From Bradyrhizobium canariense (GTDB taxonomy: Bacteria; Pseudomonadota; Alphaproteobacteria; Rhizobiales; Xanthobacteraceae), in the NCBI RefSeq assembly GCF_900105125.1, contig NZ_LT629750.1, positions 4,305,001 through 4,369,000 on the forward strand: a DNA stretch of 64,000 nucleotides, read 5' to 3'. The notes under the pieces are model-generated. The model ran no database searches. It had not been told where the DNA came from and saw nothing but the letters and a program-made list of their open reading frames with translations. Each line of letters opens with the position of its first letter. Position 1 is the first letter of the stretch. Shown piece by piece: positions 30,290-39,946 of this stretch. The translations under genes were made by a program, and so were the position numbers.

Positions 30290-30667
30290 ATGCCACGTGT
30301 GCTGATCGCCGACGATGAAGACTCGATGCGGGCCCTGGTGGCGCGCGCCATTGCCATAGACGGCCATGAGACTGTCACCGCACAGGACGGCGCCGAAGCG
30401 CTGGAGATCCTGAGCCGCGAAGCAGGCACATTCGATCTGTTGCTTACCGATATCCAGATGCCTGTGATGGACGGCATTGCATTGGCGCTGACCGCCGCCC
30501 GTGACTTTCCGGATCTGACCATTTTGCTGATGACGGGCTTTGCCGATCAGCGCGAACGCGCATCCGGCCTCAACGCCATCGTGCATGACGTCGTCACCAA
30601 GCCGTTTTCGGTGGCCGATATTCGCACCGCGGTCGCCGACGCGCTCTCCGCGCGCAAGACTGGATAG
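30290..30667 (+). CDS. Single-domain response regulator, CpdR-like
   Basis: A 125-residue receiver domain without output domain. Phosphoacceptor Asp54 in LLTDIQMPVMDG, acidic pair DDED at the N-terminus, Thr in LLMTGFAD and Lys in VVTKPFS are all present. FADQ after the Thr and the overall layout recall CpdR, which directs ClpXP proteolysis in the Caulobacter cell cycle, but the match is partial and paralogues exist. TTG at 30287 precedes ATG 30290 directly; I take the ATG. Cluster with ftsEX and the zinc-ribbon gene. Confidence 0.88.
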   Translation: MPRVLIADDEDSMRALVARAIAIDGHETVTAQDGAEALEILSREAGTFDLLLTDIQMPVMDGIALALTAARDFPDLTILLMTGFADQRERASGLNAIVHDVVTKPFSVADIRTAVADALSARKTG

Positions 30668-30706
30668 CGCGACTTCCGCGCCAAGCGGATGACGCGTGCG
30701 GAGATC

Positions 30707-33271
30707 CTAATAGTCCTTTAGCAGCCGCTCGAGGTAATCGAGCTCAATCTGAGGCCGGGCCGGATCGGCAAGCCGGCGGCGGAGTTCTTCCAGAATCCGG
30801 CGCGCGCGCTGGACATCGATTTCGCCCGGGATCTTCACCGTGAGATCGTCGCTTTCGTGGGTGCGCAGCGGCCGTCCAAGCGGGTCAGTGGTATTGCCGC
30901 TGCTCTGCTGCCGCCCTGTGCGATTGCCGGGGCCGTCGCCCTGTCCGTCGCCATCGCCCGGCTGCATCGCGTCTGCCAGGCTCTGGGCACCCTTGCGCAT
31001 CGCGTCCAGCGCCTTGCCTTGCGAGTCCACGGCGCCATCGGCGTTGCCCTCGCCAAGCTTGCCGCCGGCATCGCCCATCGCGTTGTCGGCATCGCCGAGG
31101 CTGTCAGCGCCATCGCCTTGCTGCTGGTCGCCATCCTCACCCTGCTGGCCCTGTTCGCCCTTCTGGCCGCGCTGGCCCTGACCCATGCCGCGCTTGGCAA
31201 GCTCCTGCTGCAATTTCTTCAGACGGTCGCGCAGGCCCTGCTGATCCTGCTGCAGATCGCCCATGTTCTGGTCGTCCTGCTTGCCGCGCAGGCGATCGCG
31301 CCTGGAATCCTGACCTTGCTTGAAGGTCTTGTCCCGCAACTGCTGCTGCTTGCGGATGACGTCGCCAAGCTCGTTCAGCGCCTGCTCCATGTCGCCGTCG
31401 CCGGACTGGCCGGGCTGCGCCATCTGCAGGTTTTCCAGCATCTCCTGCAATTGCTCGAGCAATTGCTTGGCAGCGTCCTTGTCGCCGGAGCGTGACAGCC
31501 GCTCCATGCGCTCGATCATGTTGTTGAGATCCTGCTGGCGCATCACCCTTGTATTGGGATCGAGCGGCCGCGCCAAGGCTTGCGGATTGTTGCGCATCTG
31601 TTCGGCGAGCTGGCGCATGAAATTATCCAGCGCCGCACGCAGGTCCTGGGTGAGCTTTTTGATCTCCTCGTCGCTGGCGCCGCGTTCCAGCGCTTGCTTG
31701 AGCGCGTCCTGCGCGGCACGCAAGGCCTTATCGACATCGGTGATGTTGCCATCCTCGATGGTGACGGCAAGCGCCCACAGGCTGGCGACCACCTCGCGCA
31801 GCGCATCATCGGTGTGAGCGGCCTCCAACTGCCTCGCGACATCGTAAAGGCCGAGATATTGGCCGGTCTCCGGCGTGAACATATCCGGCTCGATCATCAG
31901 CGCATCGAGCGCCGCATAGACCTGATCGTTCTGATTGGCGTCGAGCGCCAAAATCCGGCGTTGCTCGATCAGCGCCCGCGCCAACGGCTTGGTGAACAGC
32001 CGTTCCGGCAGCCGCATGTTGAACGGTTCGCTGCGGCCCTCATTGCCGGCCTCGTCTTTTGCCGTCAGGTTGAGTGTGACCTCGGCGCCGGCGTAGGGGT
32101 TCTCGCTGAGATCCTTGACGGTCTGTCCAACGCCATTCCTGGTCCGCACATTGGGAAGCACCAGCGCAAATTGCGGCGCATCGAACAAGGGCCGCGGCTC
32201 CGTGTCGGCTTTCGGGCCGTCACCGGGACGCGCGGCGAAATGCGCCTGCGCATCGGTGACGCCGTAATCGTCCTCGATCTTGTAGGAAAGCTGCAGCGAG
32301 CCGCGGGCCTGCCGCTCCGGATCCTTGGTCAGTGAAATCGAGGGCGCGCGGTCGGCAACCGCGCTGAATTTCCATTGCGGCTGACCGGAGGGCGCGCGAA
32401 CCTGCGCCGTGCCGTCGCCAGAGATCGTGAAATGCCGTTCGTTGGTGCCCTGGGGCGCCTGTTCGGTCGGCACGGCTTCCGTCAGATTGCCGGAAACGGC
32501 CACATCGAGGGCGCCTCCGCTTGAACGAACAATCAGCGTGCTGCCTGACGGAACCGGCAACGGTCCGGCGCTGGGGGCATTGCCGGTTCCGGAGTCCTTG
32601 TTCGCCGCCGACAGGATAATCGGAGGCTTGCCGGTATAGAGCGGTGGCGTCACCCAGGCATCGACCCTGACATTGGCCGGCGACAGTACCCCGTTCCAGT
32701 CGAACGCCGCCGCGGTGCGCAGCGCGCGCTCATCGCCCGCCGCGACATAGGTCGCCACCAGCAACACCATGACCAGTGCGCGCAGCGCCCACGGATCATG
32801 GATGGCAAGCCGCGGCGACGGCAGGCCAGCACGGATGCGCTTGATCGACGCCAACGTGCGTTCGCGCTGTGCCTGCCACAACGCCCGCGCGACCGGATCC
32901 TGCGTGACCAGCGTATCAGTCAGCGTGGTTGCGGGGCGATGGCGAACACCGGTGCCGCGATCGAGCCGGCTGAGCGCTTCTTCACGGCTTGGCCAGCGAA
33001 ACCGGATAAGCGGAAACAGCGCTCCCAGCGCCAGCAGCACGAACAGGCCGAGCCCGATGGCGCGGGCGATAAACGGCAGCGCCAGCCACAGGCCCGCCCA
33101 TGACACCACCAGGAACAGTCCGACGACCGTGAGTAACCGCGCCAGGTGCGGCCAACCTCGCTCCCACGCGATAGCGTATTTCGCCCGCTGCAGAGCCTGC
33201 GTCAGCTGCAGCCGTGCAGCGGCATCAGGGTCGCGTGCTGGCTGTGGTGAGTCGGGGGTGGCGCCGCTCAA
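30707..33271 (-). CDS. TIGR02302/DUF4175 family membrane protein
   Basis: An 854-residue protein with two or three N-terminal membrane helices (about residues 45-95 and 150-180) and a large periplasmic-type region with repeated beta segments. A helical stretch follows, then a Gln/Gly/Asp-rich low-complexity zone (about 640-790, many QGQ and GDG units) and a conserved end, DLTVKIPGEIDVQRARRILE. It matches the alphaproteobacterial family of unknown function annotated TIGR02302. It converges on the receiver gene with a 39-base gap. Confidence 0.9.
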   Translation of the reverse strand: MSGATPDSPQPARDPDAAARLQLTQALQRAKYAIAWERGWPHLARLLTVVGLFLVVSWAGLWLALPFIARAIGLGLFVLLALGALFPLIRFRWPSREEALSRLDRGTGVRHRPATTLTDTLVTQDPVARALWQAQRERTLASIKRIRAGLPSPRLAIHDPWALRALVMVLLVATYVAAGDERALRTAAAFDWNGVLSPANVRVDAWVTPPLYTGKPPIILSAANKDSGTGNAPSAGPLPVPSGSTLIVRSSGGALDVAVSGNLTEAVPTEQAPQGTNERHFTISGDGTAQVRAPSGQPQWKFSAVADRAPSISLTKDPERQARGSLQLSYKIEDDYGVTDAQAHFAARPGDGPKADTEPRPLFDAPQFALVLPNVRTRNGVGQTVKDLSENPYAGAEVTLNLTAKDEAGNEGRSEPFNMRLPERLFTKPLARALIEQRRILALDANQNDQVYAALDALMIEPDMFTPETGQYLGLYDVARQLEAAHTDDALREVVASLWALAVTIEDGNITDVDKALRAAQDALKQALERGASDEEIKKLTQDLRAALDNFMRQLAEQMRNNPQALARPLDPNTRVMRQQDLNNMIERMERLSRSGDKDAAKQLLEQLQEMLENLQMAQPGQSGDGDMEQALNELGDVIRKQQQLRDKTFKQGQDSRRDRLRGKQDDQNMGDLQQDQQGLRDRLKKLQQELAKRGMGQGQRGQKGEQGQQGEDGDQQQGDGADSLGDADNAMGDAGGKLGEGNADGAVDSQGKALDAMRKGAQSLADAMQPGDGDGQGDGPGNRTGRQQSSGNTTDPLGRPLRTHESDDLTVKIPGEIDVQRARRILEELRRRLADPARPQIELDYLERLLKDY

Positions 33272-33490
33272 TAAACTCTCCGTGGTTACCCAAACAGCAT
33301 CCTAGCACGGCGGCGGCAATGAGGCATCCGTTCTGTCGCGGTATCCCCGGCCTCGGAACCTGCATAACACAAAGGCGTGACTGCCGTTAATGTAGGCGTG
33401 ACCGCGGACGTTGACAGGCTTCGCGTCGCGCGCGAAGTGTTCGCGCAAAATCGATAAGGCAGAAACCCACAAGGGGCGGGAGCAAACAAC

Positions 33491-34396
33491 ATGGATATCG
33501 GATTCATCGGCCTGGGGAAGATGGGTTTCCCAATGGCCCGACGTTTGATCGAGGCCAGGCATCAGCTGGTGGTGTTCGATACGCGCAAGGAGGTCGTCGA
33601 CAAACTGGTGGCGCTCGGCGCGCAGGCGGCATCGTCACCAAAGGAAATGGCCGACCGCGTCGAAACCGTGTTCGCCAGCCTGCCGTCGCTACAGGCCTCG
33701 CTCGATGTCGCCACCGGCAACAACGGCGTGATCGAGGGCAAACGCATCAAGCGCTTTGTCGATCTCTCCACCGTCGGCTCGCACATGGCAGTGCGGATCC
33801 ACGACCTGCTGGCAAAACGCAACATCGTGCAGCTCGACAGCCCCGTCAGCGGTGGCGTCGGCGGCGCCGAAAAGGGAACGCTCGCCGTCATGGTGTCGGG
33901 TCCCCGCGCTGATTTCGAGACGGTAAAGCCGGCGCTCGATGTCATCGGCAAGGTGTTCTTCATTGGCGAGAAGCCAGGCTCGGCCCAGACCATGAAGCTT
34001 GCGAATAATCTGCTGTCCGCCACCGCTGTCGTCGCAACGTCGGAAGCCGTCACCATGGGCGTCAAATCGGGCCTCGATCCAAGCGTGATGATCGACGTCA
34101 TCAACGCGGGGTCGGGCATGAACACGGCGAGCCGCGACAAGTTTCCGCGCGCGATCCTGCCGCGCACCTTCGATTTCGGTTTTGCGACGGGGCTGATGGT
34201 CAAGGACGTGCGGCTCTGCCTTGAAGAGGCCAAGGCGCTGGGGATGTCGATGGAAGTTGCCGAAGCGGTCGGGCGGCTGTGGGAAGTGGTGATCCGCGAA
34301 ATGGGCGCGGAGTCCGATTTTACATCCGCGATCAAGCCAATCGAAAAGGCGGCAGGTGTCGTGGTGGGTGGAAAGGGCGCTCACGCAGCCAGATAA
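33491..34396 (+). CDS. NAD(P)-dependent oxidoreductase, 3-hydroxyisobutyrate dehydrogenase family
   Basis: A 301-residue beta-hydroxyacid dehydrogenase. Rossmann motif GFIGLGKMGFPMARRL at residues 4-19, substrate motif DSPVSGGVGGAEKGTLAVMV and catalytic Lys in MKLANNLLSA are present. Substrates in the family include 3-hydroxyisobutyrate, tartronate semialdehyde and glyoxylate; I cannot choose among them. The ATG at 33491 follows AAGGGGCGGG. It is a single gene converging on lysA. Confidence 0.88.
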   Translation: MDIGFIGLGKMGFPMARRLIEARHQLVVFDTRKEVVDKLVALGAQAASSPKEMADRVETVFASLPSLQASLDVATGNNGVIEGKRIKRFVDLSTVGSHMAVRIHDLLAKRNIVQLDSPVSGGVGGAEKGTLAVMVSGPRADFETVKPALDVIGKVFFIGEKPGSAQTMKLANNLLSATAVVATSEAVTMGVKSGLDPSVMIDVINAGSGMNTASRDKFPRAILPRTFDFGFATGLMVKDVRLCLEEAKALGMSMEVAEAVGRLWEVVIREMGAESDFTSAIKPIEKAAGVVVGGKGAHAAR

Positions 34397-34408
34397 ACCC
34401 GCTCGTGC

Positions 34409-34434
34409 ATCCCTCTTCCCCTGGGAAGAGGGAT
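34409..34434. terminator. Hairpin between the dehydrogenase gene and lysA
   Basis: The perfect inverted repeat ATCCCTCTTCCC (34409-34420) / GGGAAGAGGGAT (34423-34434) lies between two converging genes and probably ends both transcripts. Third example of the CTCTCCC-type hairpin. Confidence 0.65.
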
Positions 34435-34437
34435 CGC

Positions 34438-35703
34438 TCATAGCCACGGCGCGGGCTGGTCCATCGCAATCAAGGCATCGATTTCGACGCGAGGCCGCAC
34501 CACGGCGTATTGATCGTCCTTGACCAGCACTTCAGGAACCAACGCGCGGGTGTTGTAGGTGCCGGACTGCACCGCGCCGTAGGCGCCGGCCGTCATGATC
34601 GCGACGAGATCGCCGGCCTTGGGTTCAACCATGCTGCGGTCGAGCGCGAGGTAATCGCCGCTTTCGCAAACCGGCCCGACCACGTCGGCCACGATCCGAG
34701 GCGTGCCCTTGGCGGGTTCGCGCACCGGCAGAATGTCGTGATGCGCCTCGTAGAGCGTCGGGCGGATCAGGTCGTTCATCGCCGCATCGATGATGACGAA
34801 ATTCTTGGCCTCGCCGTGCTTCACATAAATCACGCGGCTGACGAGGATGCCGGCGTTGCCGACGATCATTCGTCCCGGCTCGAACATCAGCGTGCAGCCG
34901 AGATTATGCGTTACCCGCTTGACCATCGCGGCATAGGCATCAGGTGCCGGCGGCGCTTCGCGATCCATGTAATAGGGGATGCCGAGACCGCCGCCGAAAT
35001 CGATGTGGTGGATCGTGTGACCGTCGGCGCGCAGCGTCTGGACGAATTCGGCCAGAATCCTGAAGGCCGCTTCCATCGGCCCGAGATCGGTGATCTGGCT
35101 GCCGATATGCATGTCGGCGCCGGTGACCTCGATCCCCGGCAGCTTCGCCGCGCGGGCATAGACCGCCCGCGCGCGCGTCAGCGGAATGCCGAACTTGTTT
35201 TCCGATTTACCGGTCGAAATCTTGGCGTGGGTGCCGGCGTCGACGTCGGGATTGACCCGCACCGAGATGCGCGCGGTCTTGCCACTCTCGACGGCGAGCC
35301 GCGACAATAATTCGAGTTCGGGCTCGGATTCGATGTTGATGCACAGAATATCCGCTGATAGCGCCGCGCGCAGCTCGGTCTCGGTCTTGCCGACGCCCGA
35401 GAACAATATCTTTTGCGGTGGAATGCCGGCGGCGAGCGCACGCCGCAATTCGCCGCCGGAAACGACATCCGCGCCGGCGCCGAGCTTCGCCAGCGTTCGC
35501 AGTACCGACTGATTGGAATTGGCCTTCATGGCGTAGCACACCAGCGCCTTCTCTCCGGCGAAGGCTTCGGTGAAGACCCGGTAGTGACGCTCCAGCGTCG
35601 CGGTCGAATAGCAATAAAACGGTGTGCCGACCGCATCGGCCAGCGCGGAAAGATTCACCGCCTCGGCATGAAGCACACCGCTGCGATAGTCGAAGTGATT
35701 CAT
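34438..35703 (-). CDS. lysA: Diaminopimelate decarboxylase
   Basis: A 421-residue PLP enzyme of alanine-racemase fold, last step of lysine synthesis (meso-diaminopimelate to L-lysine). PLP Lys60 in VCYAMKANSNQSV; HIGSQI, GGGLGIPY and EPGRMIVGNAG bind cofactor; CESGDYLALDR is the dimer-shared active-site segment. The start at 35703 is six bases after the stop of the lipoprotein gene, so the two are co-transcribed, as in many proteobacteria. Confidence 0.96.
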   Translation of the reverse strand: MNHFDYRSGVLHAEAVNLSALADAVGTPFYCYSTATLERHYRVFTEAFAGEKALVCYAMKANSNQSVLRTLAKLGAGADVVSGGELRRALAAGIPPQKILFSGVGKTETELRAALSADILCINIESEPELELLSRLAVESGKTARISVRVNPDVDAGTHAKISTGKSENKFGIPLTRARAVYARAAKLPGIEVTGADMHIGSQITDLGPMEAAFRILAEFVQTLRADGHTIHHIDFGGGLGIPYYMDREAPPAPDAYAAMVKRVTHNLGCTLMFEPGRMIVGNAGILVSRVIYVKHGEAKNFVIIDAAMNDLIRPTLYEAHHDILPVREPAKGTPRIVADVVGPVCESGDYLALDRSMVEPKAGDLVAIMTAGAYGAVQSGTYNTRALVPEVLVKDDQYAVVRPRVEIDALIAMDQPAPWL

Positions 35704-35709
35704 GGCAGC

Positions 35710-36009
35710 TCAGTTATCCAGGAGCGGATCAAGAATGAATGACTTCTTGGCGCCTTTCGGAGCGACCGGCGGCGCATCGGTTCCGTAGGACGGATTGAAT
35801 ACGCTTGGCGTACTGGCCTGCTCGGCCGCCGTATCGGTCGGCGCCGCGGCGGACGATTGCGATCCGGTCGAGCCCGCCGCGGGCGGCTGCGATCCGGTCG
35901 GCGGCAGGTCGAGTGGACCTTTACGTCCACACCCCGCCAGCGTCAGTACGGCGGCGGCAAGCAGGACGATGGCCCATCTCGGCGACAAAGGGCTAGAAAT
36001 ACGATTCAC
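35710..36009 (-). CDS. LptM/YifL-like small lipoprotein
   Basis: A 99-residue lipoprotein with signal VLLAAAVLTLAGCGRKGPLD, where LAGC is the lipobox and CGRKGPL is typical of the LptM (YifL) family, followed by a Pro/Ser/Ala-rich tail. LptM helps LptD assembly in Escherichia coli; that role is inferred here. I use the GTG at 36009 (reading VNRISSPLS); the frame continues to 36072. The neighbouring lysA mirrors the yifL-dapF arrangement of enterobacteria. Confidence 0.8.
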   Translation of the reverse strand: MNRISSPLSPRWAIVLLAAAVLTLAGCGRKGPLDLPPTGSQPPAAGSTGSQSSAAAPTDTAAEQASTPSVFNPSYGTDAPPVAPKGAKKSFILDPLLDN

Positions 36010-36099
36010 GGCGATATCCCCAAAGCGGCGGCACCATACAAAGATTGACCCGCTCTGGCGAGAGCCGGACAACGGTGAAATTACAGCGCAAATCGCGGC

Positions 36100-37497
36100 T
36101 CAGCCCAATTTTCGCTCTTTTTCCAGCCGCTTGAGCCACGCCTTGGCTTGAGCCAGCACATTCCTGGGCGCGGTTCCGCCATAGCTGGTGCGGCTCTTCA
36201 CGGATGCCTCGACCGACAGCACTGCCAGCGCGTCCCTGGTGATTCTGGGTTCGATCTCCTGCATGTCCTGCAGCGACAGTTCATGCAGCGCGATTCCACC
36301 CTTGGATGCCTTGGCGACGATACGGCCGGTGACGTGATGGGCGTCGCGGAACGGCATTTTCAGCGTCCGCACCAGCCAGTCGGCGAGGTCGGTCGCGGTC
36401 GCGTAGCCCTCGCCGGCTGCAAGCTTCATTCGCGCCTCGTCGGGCGCAAGATCGGCAACCATTCCGGTCATCGCCCGGATCGCCAGCGAGAGCGCGCCGA
36501 ATGCTTCCATCGCTCCCTGCTTGTCCTCCTGCATGTCCTTTTGATAGGCGAGCGGAAGACCCTTCATCACGATCAACAGCGCCGTCAGCGCGCCGATCAC
36601 CCGGCCGGTCTTGGCGCGGACCAACTCAGCGGCATCGGGATTGCGCTTCTGCGGCATGATCGAGGAGCCGGTGGTGAATTTGTCGCTCAGCCGCACCAGT
36701 CCTACCAGCGGCGAGGTCCAGATCACGATTTCCTCGGCGAAGCGCGACAGATGCACCGATGCGATCGCCGCCGCTGCCAGCGTTTCGAGCACGAAGTCGC
36801 GGTCGGAGACCGCGTCCAGCGAATTGGCCATCGGCCGGTCGAAGCCGAGCGCTTTCGCAGTGGCGTTGCGATCGATCGGGAACGAAGTGCCGGCCAGCGC
36901 CGCAGCGCCGAGCGGCGATTCGTTCAAACGCTTGCGGGCGTCGGCAAAGCGGCCGCGATCGCGCGACGCCATCTCGACATAGGCCAGAAGATGATGCCCG
37001 AACGTCACCGGCTGCGCGGTCTGCAGATGGGTAAAACCCGGCATGACCGTGGCCGCATGTTCGATCGCGCGCTCCACCAGGGCGTACTGGAACGCGGCCA
37101 GCGCCGCGTCCGTCTCGTCGATGGTGTCGCGGACATAAAGCCTGAAATCGGTCGCGACCTGATCGTTGCGCGAACGCGCGGTATGCAAGCGGCCCGAAGC
37201 GGGCCCGATCAACTCGCCCAGCCGGCTCTCGACATTCATGTGAATGTCCTCCAGCGCGCGCTTGAAATCGAACGATCCCTTGTCGATTTCTGACAAAATC
37301 GTGTCTAGACCCTTGCCGATATTTTTCGCATCGTTCGCGGTAATAATGCCTTGCGCCGCGAGCATCGCAGCGTGGGCCTTGGACGCGGCAATGTCCTGGG
37401 CATACAGGTGACGATCGACGTCGATGGAGACGTTGATTTCCTCCATGATCGCATCAGGACGCTCGGTGAACCGGCCGCCCCACATCTTGTTGCTCAT
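36100..37497 (-). CDS. argH: Argininosuccinate lyase
   Basis: A 465-residue enzyme of the fumarase/aspartase superfamily, last step of arginine synthesis. The signature [12 protein letters not shown] contains the catalytic Ser; [12 protein letters not shown] and [18 protein letters not shown] carry other active-site residues. [10 protein letters not shown] at 37497 is the family start; the frame extends 45 codons upstream. It lies upstream of the lipoprotein-lysA pair with a 90-base gap and is divergent from tlpA, an arrangement I recall from several Rhizobiales. Confidence 0.96.
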   Translation of the reverse strand: MSNKMWGGRFTERPDAIMEEINVSIDVDRHLYAQDIAASKAHAAMLAAQGIITANDAKNIGKGLDTILSEIDKGSFDFKRALEDIHMNVESRLGELIGPASGRLHTARSRNDQVATDFRLYVRDTIDETDAALAAFQYALVERAIEHAATVMPGFTHLQTAQPVTFGHHLLAYVEMASRDRGRFADARKRLNESPLGAAALAGTSFPIDRNATAKALGFDRPMANSLDAVSDRDFVLETLAAAAIASVHLSRFAEEIVIWTSPLVGLVRLSDKFTTGSSIMPQKRNPDAAELVRAKTGRVIGALTALLIVMKGLPLAYQKDMQEDKQGAMEAFGALSLAIRAMTGMVADLAPDEARMKLAAGEGYATATDLADWLVRTLKMPFRDAHHVTGRIVAKASKGGIALHELSLQDMQEIEPRITRDALAVLSVEASVKSRTSYGGTAPRNVLAQAKAWLKRLEKERKLG

Positions 37498-37607
37498 GAC
37501 TTGTTGCTCACACCCTGCCGCTGATGTCACACCCGCGGGAAACGCGCCTGCCGTCTCCGCTCCATTGACCCGTAACACAGGCTCTGCATAGCCGTATCTG
37601 ATACAGG

Positions 37608-38297
37608 ATGACAAACGATATGCCCGAAACACCCTTGCCCCGCCCGGCCGTTACGCGCCGGATTCCGTTCGCGATCGGGGCCGTGCTGATCGGAGCAGCG
37701 ATCGGATTTGCCGGGGTATACGGGATCGGCGGCTTGAGGCGCGACGCGGCTGGCGATCCCGCCTGCCGCCCGGCCGTCGCGCTCTCGCGCAAACTGGCGC
37801 CGCTGGCGCATGGCGAGGTCGCGGCGCTGACCATGGCGACAACCCCGCTAAAACTGCCGGACCTTGCCTTCGAGGATGGCGACGGCAAGCCCAGGAAGCT
37901 TTCGGACTGGCGCGGGCGCACCGTGCTGGTGAACCTGTGGGCGACCTGGTGCGTCCCCTGCCGCCGCGAGATGCCCGCGCTCGACAGCCTGCAAACCAAG
38001 CTCGGCGGACCTGACTTCGAGGTGGTCGCCGTCAACATCGATACCCGCGACCCCGAAAAGCCCAGGAACTTCCTGAAAGACGCCAATCTGACCCGGCTCA
38101 GCTATTTCACGGATGAAAAGGCCAAGGTCTTTCAGGACCTTAAGAGCATAGGTCGGGCCTTGGGGATGCCGACCTCGGTGCTGGTGGATGGCCAGGGTTG
38201 CGAGATCGCGACCATTGCCGGTCCCGCGGATTGGTCCAGCGACGACGCCGTGAAGCTGATCTCGGCAGCGATAAAACCGGCAGCGGCAGGACTTTAG
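37608..38297 (+). CDS. tlpA: TlpA-type thiol:disulfide oxidoreductase
   Basis: A 229-residue periplasmic thioredoxin anchored by an N-terminal helix (about residues 19-42). Active site [13 protein letters not shown] with Cys115 and Cys118; additional Cys53 and Cys209 resemble the second disulfide of TlpA. In Bradyrhizobium, TlpA reduces proteins of cytochrome oxidase copper-site assembly. The cis-Pro loop MPTSVLVD is intact. ATG at 37608 or 37620; divergent from argH. Confidence 0.93.
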   Translation: MTNDMPETPLPRPAVTRRIPFAIGAVLIGAAIGFAGVYGIGGLRRDAAGDPACRPAVALSRKLAPLAHGEVAALTMATTPLKLPDLAFEDGDGKPRKLSDWRGRTVLVNLWATWCVPCRREMPALDSLQTKLGGPDFEVVAVNIDTRDPEKPRNFLKDANLTRLSYFTDEKAKVFQDLKSIGRALGMPTSVLVDGQGCEIATIAGPADWSSDDAVKLISAAIKPAAAGL

Positions 38298-38325
38298 GCT
38301 GTTATGGCTTTAGGCGGGTATGGCT

Positions 38326-38520
38326 TTAGGCCGTTACATTGAGATTGCTGCCGATGCCCGGGCCAAGATTGGCCGTCGATGGCGCGGACGGGATCCCCAA
38401 GATCGTCTCGACCGAGGATTTCTCCGCATCGAGGTTTGATTTCATGACCGAAGTCGCAATCTGCGTCTGCGTATTGCCTGCCTGAAGGGCAAGCGCCGCA
38501 GCTACCAAACTCATATCCAT
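38326..38520 (-). CDS. YjfB-like small putative motility protein
   Basis: A 64-residue protein, MDMSLVAAALALQAGNTQTQ at its start, ending PGIGSNLNVTA. This matches the pattern of the YjfB/putative motility family: short, a helical start, then a flexible end with an LG-type motif. Nothing else about motility is nearby. ATG at 38520 or 38514. Length and composition are credible, function is not. Confidence 0.7.
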   Translation of the reverse strand: MDMSLVAAALALQAGNTQTQIATSVMKSNLDAEKSSVETILGIPSAPSTANLGPGIGSNLNVTA

Positions 38521-38593
38521 ACACAACACCCCACGGGATGCAGATACAGGACAGCTATTAATAAATTTTTGCCGGCGCGGTATCGACCGACGA

Positions 38594-39445
38594 TTATCCC
38601 GCGGTCGCCTTGAAGGCGGCGCCAAGGGCACGCAGCGCACCGCGCCCCCGGGAGTCCGACACGCGCGAATGCAGAATCACCTCGCGGGCCGGTAGCCGCG
38701 GCAGGCCAAGCCGTGGCCCAAGATCGACCGTGCCGGCCGGCGCCACCCGACGCGCCAGCGCCGCCACGGCAAGACCTGCGGATATCGCCGCGCCGATGGT
38801 GGCTACTCCCCCGCCAACGAAGACTTCGGTCCAGGATACGCCGGCGGCATCGAGCGCGCCGATCGCCATCGCCCGCACGCTGCAGGGTTCAGCCTGGGTC
38901 GCAAGGCGCAACGGCTGGCCGGGCTCATGATTGAAGTCGGGCGCAGCCATCCAGCCAAACTCCTCGATAAATAACACGTCGCCGTCGCGGCGCTTGGCGT
39001 CGTGCCGCAGCACGATCGCGGCGTCGAGTTCGCCAGCGTCGAACGCCTCCAGCACGTCCCGTGACGCGTCGATGCGCAATTCCACCACCAGCGCCGGATC
39101 GGTGCCGTTCATGCGCTTGAGCAGCCCGGTCAATTCGGCTCCGACGATGTGATGGCTGATGCCGACGGTCAGCCGGCGGTGCTCGACGGCAAAGGAGGTG
39201 ATCGCGGACTGATGCGCGGCGACCAGGTTCCGGGCGGCGCTGAGAAAGGTGTTTCCTTCCGCTGATAATCGAACCAGCCGCGGCGTCCGCTCGATCAGGC
39301 GGCGGCCGAGACCATCTTCCAGGCGTTTGATCTTCAGGCTTATCGCGGACTGGGTGCTGTCCATTGCCTCGGCCGCGCGCGTGAAGCTGTTGAGATCGGC
39401 CACCAGGACGAACGCCTGAACGGCCTCGACATCGAGCGTTTTCAT
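38594..39445 (-). CDS. LysR family transcriptional regulator
   Basis: A 283-residue regulator. The winged helix-turn-helix is at about 2-60: VEAVQAFVLVADLNSFTRAA then STQSAISLKIKRLEDGLGRR. An effector-binding domain (about 88-283) follows. I use MKTLDVEAV at 39445. It is divergent from a tautomerase and an aminotransferase, so it most likely controls them, with the palindrome at 39461-39488 as operator. The effector is unknown. Confidence 0.92.
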   Translation of the reverse strand: MKTLDVEAVQAFVLVADLNSFTRAAEAMDSTQSAISLKIKRLEDGLGRRLIERTPRLVRLSAEGNTFLSAARNLVAAHQSAITSFAVEHRRLTVGISHHIVGAELTGLLKRMNGTDPALVVELRIDASRDVLEAFDAGELDAAIVLRHDAKRRDGDVLFIEEFGWMAAPDFNHEPGQPLRLATQAEPCSVRAMAIGALDAAGVSWTEVFVGGGVATIGAAISAGLAVAALARRVAPAGTVDLGPRLGLPRLPAREVILHSRVSDSRGRGALRALGAAFKATAG

Positions 39446-39460
39446 GGCCAATCATTTAAA

Positions 39461-39488
39461 TATGAAATCATTGAAATATTATTTCATA
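39461..39488. promoter_or_regulatory. Probable LysR operator
   Basis: TATGAAAT (39461-39468) and ATTTCATA (39481-39488) form a perfect dyad with a 12-base centre in an otherwise AT-rich 112-base divergent region. It contains the T-N11-A type spacing expected for LysR boxes. Location between regulator and target genes supports the reading. Confidence 0.65.
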
Positions 39489-39557
39489 TGATTTTCAAAT
39501 GATCAAGTCGGCTCTATGGTTTCCGACATCCGCTTCACGACCACGAAGGAGTCGAAC

Positions 39558-39941
39558 ATGCCGCTGACCAGGGTTTCACTGAAGCAAGGCAAGTCGCCCG
39601 CGTACCGCAAGGCCATCCTGGGAAGCCTTTACCTGGCGATGCGCGAGACCTTTGCGGTTCCGGAAGGCGATCGCTTCATGACCGTCTCCGAACACGATGA
39701 AGATGGTTTCGTCTATGGCGCGGACTATCTCGGCATCCAGCGCAGCGAGGATCTGGTCATTATCCAGATAACGGTCAGCAATACCCGGCCGGTCGAGCAG
39801 AAGCAGCAGCTCTATCGCAGGATCGTCGAGCGCCTGACCGCGAGCCCTGGCCTGCGGGCGGAGGATATCTTCATCAATCTTGTCGAGGTGCTTCCGGAAA
39901 ACTGGTCGTTCGGACTCGGCGAAGCACAGTACGTCAAGTAA
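39558..39941 (+). CDS. Tautomerase family protein
   Basis: A 127-residue protein of the 4-oxalocrotonate tautomerase superfamily. Pro2 directly after the initiator Met would be the catalytic base (MPLTRVSLKQGKS). The ATG at 39558 follows AAGGAG at a normal distance. Related proteins isomerise or hydrate small keto acids; the substrate is unknown. It is the first gene of a two-gene operon with the aminotransferase (five bases apart). Confidence 0.88.
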   Translation: MPLTRVSLKQGKSPAYRKAILGSLYLAMRETFAVPEGDRFMTVSEHDEDGFVYGADYLGIQRSEDLVIIQITVSNTRPVEQKQQLYRRIVERLTASPGLRAEDIFINLVEVLPENWSFGLGEAQYVK

Positions 39942-39946
39942 TCGCC

